DNA from: Hydractinia symbiolongicarpus
Lineage: Eukaryota; Cnidaria; Hydrozoa; Anthoathecata; Hydractiniidae
Assembly: GCF_029227915.1 (NCBI RefSeq)
Contig: NC_079886.1
Coordinates: 5,330,001-5,394,000 of the forward strand
Direction: 5' to 3'
Length of the DNA: 64,000 bases
The translations under genes and the position numbers were made by a program. Positions within the stretch are counted from its first letter, which is position 1. Every line of letters starts with the position of its first letter. Below, one piece after another: positions 13,201 through 24,370 of this stretch. The notes beneath the pieces are model-generated. The model was given only the letters and a program-made list of their open reading frames with translations, was not told where the DNA came from and made no database searches.

Positions 13201-16200
13201 AGGCCACAAACCCACAAACCCCAAAATTTGCGAAATTCATAAATTCAGTTAATTCTGCCTACATTCACTTTTAAAAAGTTTGGTGGAAACACTTTTATTT
13301 ACTAGTTAGTTGAACAAGTGTTTTGAACACTTGTCTATCTTTTTAAAAAAGAAAAAAGAAAAAAAAAGTAAAAATAGTTACCAAGATGAGATTCGAACAC
13401 ACGACGACTCCCGTGTCGGTGCTCAGAGAGGCAAAAATTTCCATTCTTGTAGGACACATTTGCGTTTTAATACAAGCTCACAAGCTTGTAATAAAAGATA
13501 TTAATAAAGAAATAAGTACAAATTTTCTTATCAAAATAATGTGATCAAGGCACATAAAAATTCCAAGCAATTGAGCTTGTCTTTAAAGTTTTAGACCAAA
13601 TGTTGGCTAAGCTTTACTGGACACATTTTACACACATCAAATTTATTCTTCCCAATTGTTCATACACGTAATTAGATGTGCGTAAAGTTCTTGTGGAATT
13701 AAGATAGCCAGTGTTGTATGCATGTTAGTGCTCAGTCACTTAGTCTTTATACTATTTCAGAAAAAAGATGTATCACAGATGCCCTGCGTTGGTGTTGTAT
13801 TGTCTGAGTTTGTTCCTGATGCAGTTGTAAAAAGATTTGAGCGCATTCTGTCGTGTTACTGTGACTTTCGCAAGGAAGTTTCAAAAGAATTTAAAGAAAA
13901 ACCCAAACGACCTCCACCTCCTGCCATCATGAACACAAGAAAAGGTGGCTTATTTATTGTGTAATGTTAAGTTATGAGGCTCAGAACCCAGTATTTGAAA
14001 CTATATACACTTAGTAGATTTAGAAGCATTGTCTAAGTAAGCCGTTTTTTCTGCAATTTTCTGTGTGTGTTTTTCAGGCAGATAATATATTTTTACATCT
14101 ACTTTGAATTATGTTTGTTTTCGTATAGAAGTGCGAAATGGACATTTGTCACCAACTACAGGAGCTGTTGTTGAAAGCGATGTCATTATAGCAGAGTCTG
14201 GTGTTAGAGATATGGATATTGTTACTGATCGAAATTTGGCTGACAAAATATCAGCCGGTATAAGTGTTGGCTCACAGTGGATCTCCTGGGGACTAGTAAA
14301 AGGTGCGGAATATACAGGAATCCTTGTTGAAAAGGTTAGTTTTGTTGTAATAAAGCAGACTTGTCTGCTTATGATGCGCACAGACTTTAATTATTTCTGC
14401 ATTGTTTAAATTAAGCATTCATGTTTACATGATATTTGCTTTACATCGTTAGTTGTTTATTTTAAAATATCCCACCTTTTTGTAATTTTTTGCTGATAAT
14501 TTGAAATTTCCTACTCTTTTTTTTTCTCACTCTTGATTTGAATGTCAATATCATTTGATCATGAAATTTGCTTTCAAATAACTAGTAGTGGAATGTTTGC
14601 TCGATATTAATCTTCTTTTGGATGAACCAGGTATCACATGTTTAGTTTTGCGACATTTAGGACAGAAACATCGTTCATTTAATTGAAATTTTGTAAATTC
14701 CTGAGTGAAATAAATAATTCACAATCTCGCTTTTAAACATATGAATACTCTAGTACAAATATAACAGATGAGGAATGGTACATATATTTTGTAATGGAAG
14801 CTAAACTACATCCTTAACTGCATATAAACAAAAGCAACTTAAAAAACTCTTCCAGTGCATTAACGTCAATAAAGTTAGACATAACTTTTTCAACGACTTC
14901 AAAGGGCAGTGAACACACCCTGTTGTTATCTGTTACACATTTACTGTATTAGTACACAGACGATGAAGTAAGTTGAAGATGAAAGTTCATAGTTCATACC
15001 TAACGTCACAGTTTTATAAGAGAAGAATTGTATTTACTTATCAATTCAGCAATAAATTCACCAAAAAATAACAAAAAGAAACAGATTGTCAACAACATTT
15101 GTCAAATATTTTAAGAATGTTCAATTTAATGTTAATTCTCTCGCAAGTAAAAATTTATTTACTGTTTAAGTAATTAGAAAGTAAATTATTTCTTCAGTAA
15201 CAAAAATAAGTTAATCTCAGGATTTTAACATGTAATCAGAATTCTTCAAATTGAGAATTCAATCTCAATCACGTAAATCTTCATTATATTTTTAGGGTGC
15301 AGCAACACTTAGAGAGAAAATCAAACGGAACGAGGTAGCAACTGCTGTTGATGAAGATATTTCTAATAATATCCGTCAGTTGCATCAAGCTACTGGTTCT
15401 GTTGTGCAAGTCAGTGCTTTTCTAGTCTCAGCGTTGGGGACGTTGACAGTGAATCTTGGAAAAAAGCTTGCACCACATGTGATGTATCATGGACAACAGG
15501 TAATCATGTCACATTACACATCACTTCCATGTCAGAAATTTTTATTGAGAATTAAATTTCATGAATTTGGAGAATCTCTTTTAGTAATACCCATATTCTG
15601 TCTTCACGCGGGTTTAAAGCCGTGCTACGGACACACGAAAATACAATATGTATAGGACAGATGAACCTGAGATTTATCCACGAGCTAGTGACCACTATTA
15701 AGAATATCCGTATTTTGTCTCTGTACAAATTTATGGTCGTGTTATGAATACACAAAAAGAAAATGGATTAAGCTACGGAGAATAAAAAGGACGGGCGAAC
15801 ACGTGGGTTTCAAGAGTATGGATTTAACCAAATAACTTAAGTAAGTCTTAAGTCCGCTGTAAATATTGAAAATTCAAAATGCACGATTCTTAAATAGAAA
15901 CAACCAATGTGTTCACTTGTGGTAGCTAAGTTTGGAATTAACCGTGCTGTTTCATTATATTTTCTCCATGATTTTAGTTTTCTACGTAAAATTGAAATGT
16001 CGAGAAAAAAGTTATTTACTTATTCACAAAAACTTTTTTTCTGATGAGATTATTTTTAGTAAAAAAAATTCAAAAGCTAACCCATCATTTTAAGACGATG
16101 TTATTTCAACAAAATCTGTAAATTTACCTCAATCTTTTTTTAGGAATTTTAACTTTTCTTTACTTATATAAAAGCCATATTCACAAAAATAAATTTCTAC

Positions 16201-19200
16201 AAAATATGTGAATTCCATCAATTCGCGAAAATAAATTTTTGCGAATTCTACGCAAAAATTTTCGACGTCAAAAATAAACGAAATGTTTCAGAGCAGGAAA
16301 ACGTTTTGAAGCGTGTGGTTTGTTCTCATCTATGGCGACTTCATCTGAAAAGTTTATTTTTTTCGCACAAAGTATTTTGATGGTGAGGAACAACGTCTAC
16401 AAATTTTGCGCCTTTAAGTCCACTATTGTGTGTATAAGAATTGGCAGTATTTAATGGTGTGTGTGTGGCACGAAATTATTACATTAGACTGACGTCAATA
16501 CATTCAATAAAATAAGTGCAACCATTGCATTGCACTTATAAGTTTGATGCTATAGGTATCTAGGGACCAAAATGGGAACAGTTTGTTGAAGCTTGGTCAA
16601 TTCATTAGTAGTAACAGTGATATATCACGAGTGTTTCGTGTTTCTGTAAACATTTACTGGAGAAGACATAATGTAGCTAACGACATCTGCTCCTGCAAGA
16701 TTTTATTTTGTAAAAAGTTATTCAAGCATTTATAGCCATTATTGCATAATAGCTACAAAATATTTTCAAGATTAATTCATCAATTTAAAATTTCACGTCA
16801 GAAACCATACCTTAACCAGTTCTCAAATAATTTTACCGAAAAATACAGACAGTGTTTTAGTTATTATTTAAGTCATACACGGTTTCTTTTTTTATATATA
16901 TATTAAGTGCATTTATAACATATAGCATTTTCCTAGAATTCTGTCTGATATCGATCGCTTGGGGTTTTTTTGTCGTGTTTTTATTGTCGACGTTTTTGAA
17001 ATAACTTTAAGATACTGATGTTGAGGTTAAGGGCGATGGTTAATTGATGTTAAATTCTTGTTGAAATCCAGTTTTGTGGCTTTCTCATCATCCAAGCATC
17101 TCTTAAGCTGGTTTTTAACTAGGCAGTTTATTCCATGCAGAACGGAGCAGGCATTGTTTTTTCTATCAAAATTCCGCCGAAAGTGGTCCGCTCCGCGCGG
17201 AATGAAAAGTTAAACTCACTTGGACTTTTCTGCAACACCAACTTTTTCGGGCCAGCAAGTTTTACATTTTTTATTATTAGTGATCTGCAGCGTTTTCATC
17301 TTTCTAAGATAAAATATTTTATTTTCATTCTAATTTTAGTTTTAGTGGAAATTAAAAATTGTCAGTCGGAGTGCAAAATGAGGTGGAGATTGTTCAAAAA
17401 ACAATAGCCGCTCTGCGCTTTTTAATCCGCCTGGTGGAAAACCGACTTTACTCCTTTGTAGAGAAAAGTAGAGTTTTGACGTTTGCAAAAACGAGAATGA
17501 AAATGAAAATATAACGAATTTGAAAGAACTATATATTGTTGATGTTTAGTTACTTCCTGATAAATACAAGGTTGAAAATAACGAAAGTAGTCAGAAGAAG
17601 TTAGACGAAGCTAAAAAAGTGGCTGCTGCTGGTTTGCAAGGTAAGAAACATTGCAAAATAAATTTGGAGTAGGTCACATTTATGGTCATGGTGTACTCCA
17701 ACCAGGCAAAGTGGTAGCAGTCTCACCTCCCCACCCCTGAAGTAACAATATCTATTTATAATATTTTTGATTAGTCTCCTTATCAAAGAATTCATGCTGT
17801 AGTGGTTGGTAGCACTCCACCGATACATATGAAATGGTGGAGGTGGTACTCCGCATAGAGGCACAAATAGTGGCAGTGTTTGTGTTATATTCTTGCCTGG
17901 AATAATATGTTGATAATTTTATACTCTGTTCTTTTTTTCTTATGATATGCTTTTACTGCGTGTACAAATTTATTTTTTTTATTCTGGACAGTAGGTTTCG
18001 CGTGTTTCTTACAAATTTTCGGTTAATATCTTGATTATTAGCCCAGTCAACTCTGTCAGTACATTCCAGCAGGGTGTTCAGTTTAAATTTGTGCAGAAAA
18101 ATTTATTTAATAGAGTGATTTGGTAAAATAAGGTAAATTGGCTGTCAACAGTAATGAATTTTGAACCTTGTGATGACGTTGAATATGGAAACTTTTTTTT
18201 ATGGTTGCTATTGTTTCTTTTTTACGAAACAATATTTTTTATTTGCAGGTTTTGGTCTAATTTATCTTGCATTGGAACAAGCTGGCATGAATTTGTACAA
18301 AAGTATATCATTAGCAACAGTGGAAACAGTGCAACATAAGTACGTATTGTTTTGGTATTGAAACTGTGTGAATGAAACAAAGATTGTAAGTGGTGTCATT
18401 TCAGTTGATTTCTACTTAACTTTACCTTTTTATGTTTGTTCTATAAATAGATATGGAGAAGAAGTTGGTGACGTCACTCAAAATGTGATGGGCGCTGCAG
18501 GGAACACTCTGAAAGTATGACTTTTCTCAATCTGTTGTTTCCAAAATCACATCTAAATAATCGAATTTTGACTTTTGAAGGGTGTTTATTTTTTATTATT
18601 TTAAAAGGGGTGTATGCCCTTCCTTTGTGAGCAAAATTTGTGAAATGTCATGAAAAAAAGACGTAATATGTTAAGAAAGTAACATATACTTCACCTTCCT
18701 CTACAAGAAATTTATTTACTGTATTTTTTAATGCTTTAGACATATTGGAATGTAAAAGAATTGGGTGTTAAGTAAGTCAATTTTTTTTGCTTACTTTTTC
18801 AGCTAGTTATAAATGTCACTTTTATAATGGAATCAAACCGTTAGATATATTTTGATGGAATTGTTTTATCGTTGCAACTATGTTATAAGGTTTCACAAGA
18901 TGTCCACAAGTCCTTCAAAACTCTTTAAAAACCTGAATTTGGCCTTAAGAACACTGAAATTTTAATTAAATTTTTAAAAAGCTCTGAAAACCTGATCAGT
19001 TTGTCAAAAGAATTGTTTTTAAAGCATTTTCCCTCATTTTTATACCACAGGTTTCAGTAACTTATTTCACATATAAATCATTTTAGTTATGATGACAATT
19101 TCATTAAAGTCTTTATGTTGACACTTTTTAAGAGGAGAAATCTAAATCTAAGAATCTGACTAATAAAGCAAACACCTTGACTGGCCACGATATTACTCTA

Positions 19201-19453
19201 TGACCCTAAGTAACTCCGAATTTGATCTAATAAATTTGCTAGACATCCTATTTAAATTTTGCTCCAAATAATGTATGGTAAAATACCCGTTCGATTAACG
19301 ATTTATAAGATATTTGCGTTTTCAAAATTTTCTGAAGACGTCATTTTATTCAAGTTTTATATTTTTAGAGCGATAGCTAAACGTGCTGCAAAGGATACTG
19401 GGAAGGCTATGGTTTTGGACAAGCAAGATGAAACGAAAGCAATACTTCAGTAA
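7274..19453 (+). CDS. SPART: Spartin (MIT and senescence domains), 14 exons
   Basis: Exons: 7274-7371, 8287-8357, 8930-9032, 9112-9398, 9894-9989, 12535-12659, 13761-13944, 14129-14334, 15296-15499, 17550-17640, 18249-18339, 18451-18514, 18740-18771, 19369-19453. All joins are GT/AG and in frame, giving 578 residues (human spartin has 666). Residues about 22-92 form an MIT domain (YYKEAF, then NEGLNLEDKGKNREAVLCYKKG), which in the family binds ESCRT-III proteins such as IST1. PPLY at 132-135 is a PPxY motif matching the site that binds Nedd4-like ubiquitin ligases in human spartin. From about residue 360 the plant-like senescence domain follows (LADKISAGISVGSQWISWGL and the Ala/Gly-rich AAAGLQGFGLIYLALEQAG part), linked to lipid droplets and mitochondria. 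The ATG at 7,274 was chosen because the overlapping one at 7,267 soon meets a stop. The protein is inferred to act in endosomal traffic and lipid-droplet turnover. Confidence 0.93.
9990..12534 (+). other. Spartin intron 5
   Basis: A 2.5-kb intron between two well-defined exons. It is AT-rich, with a CCTCCCCCTTCCCCCTTC pyrimidine run at about 10,164. No nested gene or recognisable mobile element was found in it. Confidence 0.6.
13320..13450 (-). repeat. tRNA-like SINE fragment, tentative
   Basis: On the minus strand the sequence GAGCACCGACACGGGAG is followed by GTGTTCGAATCTCATCTTGG. This resembles the anticodon-to-T-arm part of tRNA-derived SINE heads, with a box-B-like GTTCGAATC. It is followed by an A/T tract. 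The arms do not fold as a proper tRNA (the T stem does not pair), so it is not called a tRNA gene. It lies in spartin intron 6. Confidence 0.35.
15500..17549 (+). other. Spartin intron 9
   Basis: About 2 kb of intron. At about 16,180-16,280 it has a palindromic TTCGCGAAAATAAATTTTTGCGAA-type stretch. Similar fragments occur near 12,960-13,230, so a small dispersed MITE family is likely. No gene is seen. Confidence 0.5.
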
Positions 19454-22106
19454 ATCTGTACGTTCTTTACACGAGAATTCGAAACTGTAGTCGATAAAAT
19501 AGTGGAAAATATTGTGCAGTAATTGGATTTTACCCAAACTTCAACATGAAAAAGACGCATCAAACGAAATTGTCATCGGTAGTGAACAAAAAATACACCA
19601 CTGAGATGTACTTGAAAAATCATTTCACTGTTTTACCTTTCATAGAATTTTATTTATAACTGGATTTTTTTAGAGTAAGGCAGTGTTTTGTAGGAACTGC
19701 ACAGAAATAAGTTGTCTAACATTCATGTTGTTGTGCAAGTCAGTTACCAGTATATTTCTTCTACTTTTTTTATGAACAACTGTTTTTTGCACTTCACCTC
19801 AATCATTGTTTAGCTACTTCGAAAAAAAGGCCCATAAAATTGTTCATTGCTTACCTGGATAAGTTTATCAGACAAATTGTTTATTTCATTTATACTATTA
19901 TTTCTCACTTATTCGCCCCAAACAAATTATTAAACAGTTGTTTAAATTTGGAGTTGTTTATAAAAAAAATGTATATCAATATGACCGGGTTGGTTGTGTC
20001 AAATTTCTCTTAAAGCAGGTCATAGAAAACATAAAAATATAAAAATATTAGGAAATGCAACCAACCTACATTTAGCCCGTCATTTCTACTTCATACGATG
20101 AAATAGAATGTGGATAAATTTATCAGTATTATCGTTGTTGTGCTTACCAAACATTTTCCATTTAGATTTTCAAGTATATATTTTTGTAAATATTTTGTAT
20201 TATACTCTATAATCTTTGTATATTTCTTACAAATAACAATCTTTTGAATTACTGTAGAGCAAATGAAATGACATAAATAGAACAAAAAAACCTGTTGGTT
20301 CATAAGTCAATGCTATTGTAAATATCTAATTCATGGTTTTTGAACAGGACTATAAAATATACTTCATGAAATTTTATACGCCATAATAAATACATTTGTT
20401 GTTATAACAACATCTTCTTTATTAAAACTCGTTTTTAACTCAAAATGGTTGCCGAATCGCCACTGCGTGCTAAGAATACACGAAATAACATACCCAGCAA
20501 ATGTGCGACAGGTGATAAATTGAGGACCGGAATATGTACCACGATTAAACTCCTCGGATTTTACCACGGGATAGCTACTAGTCTTTCTCCCCTATGTTAA
20601 TAATGCACGTGATCTGTCTCTGCATGTATACAAGAAAAACAACTTTATATGCGCCGAATAACAAATGCGATTTATATATTTTATCAGCTTTGTTGACGTC
20701 ATGGATTGCCTCTGCAAGCGCTTATATTGGTGTCACGTTTAATTTTGTTCATGACGGGGTAACGATATTGTGTTGTTATTTCACCTAAAGTTGCGGAAAT
20801 ATTTTTGAAATATATACATCACACGCTAAAAGCTGTATCGCTATGAATTGGCGACATATCGACTAAGAGCCCTTACTACCTTACTTAACCGAGCTCACAC
20901 CTTAGAGTCACTTGTCTTACATATTTTGTGTGACAAAGTGCAGAAAATCGCCTAGAAAAACTATTTGTTCTGATTATCCGTTGAAATTTAAAAATCGGCT
21001 TAATCACGAAACTTTTTAAAATGATCCCTCTTGATGGTGAAGTTGGTATAAGTTTTAAATTCTAAGCAAAACGGAACTTCTTACATTTTACCAATAACGA
21101 GGATTTCATGGAAATTTAACGGGTTGTTCGAGTCAGCCTGTTGGGTTTCCGGCCAAACACCCAAAACCAGATCAGGGCACAAATTACGGCATATGTTTGT
21201 AACAAAATGATTTTGAAACGGTTTAAACTAAATACAATGAAACCAAATTTAAATAATTAATAGCAAAGACGGCAAGCCTATTAAAAAAGGGAAAACAAAG
21301 CCACATGAATAAAACTCATCAGCTTGCCAGAAAAAATGTGCTGTATGCCCTGATAAATTTGTTTGTTAAGATAAGAACAACTTCAATTGTGAATTTTAAA
21401 CATTCGACTTTGGATTTAAAAATAAAATACGTTTGATGTTGATGCAACTCTCACTACACCTCGGAGTTTGAGAGGAAGACTTTTTTACATGCTGAACTAA
21501 AATATATATTCTACAAAAAATGATCGCACACAATAAACTATACAACAATTAACAGTACATTGGGGAGAGTGATTACAAATGAATACAGTGATGGAGAACA
21601 GACAAAAAGAACAAGTGAGACATTGAACGAGAATGAAGACGTAGGGGACAATGAACAAACATGGTGGAATATTCAACGAAAATAAAAAAAGTTCTTCAAA
21701 ATTTTACTTTTCGAATACTAGCGCGACACAGCCAATATGAAGATCTGGGACGAATGTTGTCCACTCCAACAACTTCGACACCATCAAACAGTCTGCACAT
21801 AGACTGTTTATGTCAAAAATATTTATTTACCAGCCTCTGAAAAGAATAAACAGAACACATTCTCACTTTACAACGGTTTAGGCTCTTTTAATTATTATTT
21901 TTCACAGCAATCGATTCTTCGTCAGATAATGCAAATAAAATATCTCGGGAAATTGAGTCCACGGAAACAAAAGACAATGTGCACCGGAGCTGGCTTCGTG
22001 TCATAAATGCGCGAATAAATGTTTTGTGTAAAAAGAAGAAAGTAAAGTCGCTCTTTTATTTATATTATTTCTCATTTATACAATTCTTGTTGTTAATTTT
22101 TGTAAC
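19454..22106. other. Intergenic region between spartin and the TP53INP-like gene
   Basis: AT-rich. About 20,640-20,770 (AAATGCGATTTATATATTTT then GCTTTGTTGACGTCA) is related to stretches near 42,200 and 62,230, so it is probably a dispersed repeat copy. The rest gives no supported exon. Confidence 0.5.
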
Positions 22107-24370
22107 TTAAAAAGCTCTCATTCCTTGTCTTCCACTGAAATTTTTTGGGGCGTGTTTTCTTCTTCTCGTCGAGAGTTTTGTGACTTCGTTCTGTCTTCGT
22201 AACCATTTCTTGTTCTTCTTTACAGTTGCTTTCATTTTTTTTCGAATGTTTCCGAAGTTTTTGAAAAACCACTTTCTCTTCTGATATACGGCAGGCACGA
22301 TGGTGGGTGAACACGCATCATAGGTGGCAATGAGTACAGCAGCATTCATCATACTCTCGCACACTGATTGAATCTTCTTTAAAACTGGTTGCGGATTGCA
22401 CCAATTTACACCTGGATGACAATCAACGTCACCCCTGCTGCGTAGACATACTTCTGTAGCCTCGGTTTCGCTTTGGATGTCCAAGAACTCCATCCACTGG
22501 CATGCATTCATCACTTCTGGTGCCAACTTCTTACCACGAACTTCAAGTCTGCAAATATCCTCTCTGCTAACATAATGTTGATTCCAAGAAGGAACAGTTT
22601 TAAGCTCTTCACCCTGTTCAGTGTCAAACATATCAATTTGTGTCATCCAGGATGGAAACTTATGTCTCTTCACGACCTCACTTCGGGTTTTTCTTTCCGC
22701 TTCCTCAAATACATCAATCTTTCGAATCCAATTTGGAAAGTCAATTTTATTTGTCATCTGTACTTCATCTTCGTCAAAAACATCAATTTTTGACATCCAA
22801 CCTGGCATGTGATATGTTACTTCCGAAATGAACAGAATATCATTTCCGCTATTGTTCCCGTCCTTCCATCCATTGTACTCCGACGACGGTTTTGACGCAC
22901 AAGTTGACACAGAGGATGGTTTCCACATGATAGCTGGTTTCTGTTTCCATTCAATACTCTGTTGATTGCAGCGATATTGAAAGTCTTCCAGCCATAACTG
23001 AAGCCCCTCTAAAGATATGAATTTTCCTTAAGTTATCTGCAATCCCTCGACAAGGTAACGATGGCATTAATGTTACTTTTTGATTTATTAATAAGACGGA
23101 GAAACTAGTTTGTTTTTATCTAGCATTAAAGGAAAAGTAAACGAACAGACAAACCATAAAACATTATGACTAAAATTTTGTCCGACTAATTATTATGTTC
23201 GACTAAATATTTTGTCCAAAGTTTTTTAAAATTACTTTTCAGTGCGGAATTTTACATGTTAATAATTTTGTTAAAATCTTTTTCTTTTTGCTTGCCAACG
23301 AATACACATATTTTTGGATAAACTAACGACCTAGCCAAAAAAAACAATTTTAACAAAGTGGCTAAAGTAAGTGTTGACAAAATAATAGAAACGGTCTGTT
23401 TCATGATGTTATTTCCTCACTGAAGGGATTCTCGACCCTTGCGTAAACGGATTGCGCGTTATTGATAGCCTCACTTATTCCTGCTTCACTGAATCCTTAT
23501 CGATGAGTTCGGCAATGCAGGAAGCAACATAGATCAGGAATATGTCATTGAAATTGAAAAATAGAATTATGCCATCCAAGTAAAAAAGTATTGTATTGTT
23601 TTTTTTGTTTCCCAAACCAAGGCCAATTAATGAAATTTTAAAAAAGGACCAAAATAGTCGGACAAAATAATTAGTCGGACAAAAGTGACCAAATTTTTTG
23701 GAAGTGACTAAAATTATGCCTGACTAATATTTCCGTCCGACTAAAATTTTGTCCGACTAAGCTTTTGTCCGATAAGGTATTTGCAAAAATTTGCAACGGC
23801 AAGTTCCAACCGTTGTGAATTTTTCAGCGTTAAAAGTTTTTTTGATTTATATGGCGACTTACCGTCGAGTTGATTTTTCTCAAGCATTATTGCAATCCCC
23901 ACTAGCTGTTTCATCAATAGAGCTGTTCGTAGAATGGTCTCCAAATCAAATTCATTGTTTTGTGGCCAAAAGTCCTCAGTGGGAGAATGACAGGTAGAGG
24001 ATAAAACCTCTGAGGTGGAGAGCTTTCTCCGGCATAGTGCTTTTAAAGAAAGTGGTTTTAAAATTGGTTTGGTTTTTTTTTTCGACAGTGCATGATCGAG
24101 ATGCAGACATTTAATGAACGTTTTCTCTGCCATCCTTTCACGGCGTGTTCGTCTTTTTTTTATATGTGGTTTTTCTTGACACGACGCAAACTGGCATCGT
24201 TGTTCTTCACTCGATTGAATCAAAATAAAACTTTGATCGGAATCATTTTCGATTACTTCAATCCATGTCCACTCTCCTTCTGCTTTTTCATTCTCTTCTT
24301 GACTTTTCGCGTACAAAGATTCGTCTTCATTGTCGTCTGTTGTAAAAAATGAAGCTATCCAGCTGTACAT
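22107..24370 (-). CDS. TP53INP/DOR-like protein with P-x-W repeats, two exons
   Basis: Exon 1 is 24370-23863 and exon 2 is 23008-22107 (minus strand). The join GACG|GTAAG to TTTAG|AGG is in frame and gives 469 residues. The N-terminus MYSWIASFF, an acidic stretch, then EGEWTWIEVIEND at 31-43 matches the layout of TP53INP1/2 (MFxRLxxxFF, acidic, EWxxVDFI), where the W-x-x-V/I core is an LC3-interacting motif. TP53INP proteins act in autophagy and nuclear receptor co-activation. The rest is not recognisable as that family. Basic residues lie at about 80-130. P-(G/N/S)-W-(M/I)-x-x-IDxF(D/E) repeats start at 238, 261 and 288, with a degenerate one at 309. The C-terminus (about 425-465) is strongly basic with nuclear-signal-like KR clusters. 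The gene model is well supported; the family link rests on the short N-terminal match only. Upstream non-coding exons are possible. Confidence 0.6.
23165..23775. repeat. Dispersed TCGGACAAAA-type palindromic repeat in an intron
   Basis: The intron of the TP53INP-like gene holds several copies of GTCCGACTAA(A/T)ATTTTGTC in both orientations, at about 23,170-23,215, 23,655-23,685 and 23,725-23,775. The same word with changes occurs near 46,490-46,560. It is probably a MITE or its remains; the exact ends were not resolved. Confidence 0.5.

Noticed and set aside
13380-13450. tRNA gene on the minus strand
   Set aside because: The box-B-like word is present but the T stem and acceptor do not pair. 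Kept only as a possible SINE fragment.
22473-22831. Plus-strand frames of 63-106 codons
   Set aside because: Antisense to exon 2 of the TP53INP-like gene, whose splice and repeat structure support the minus strand.
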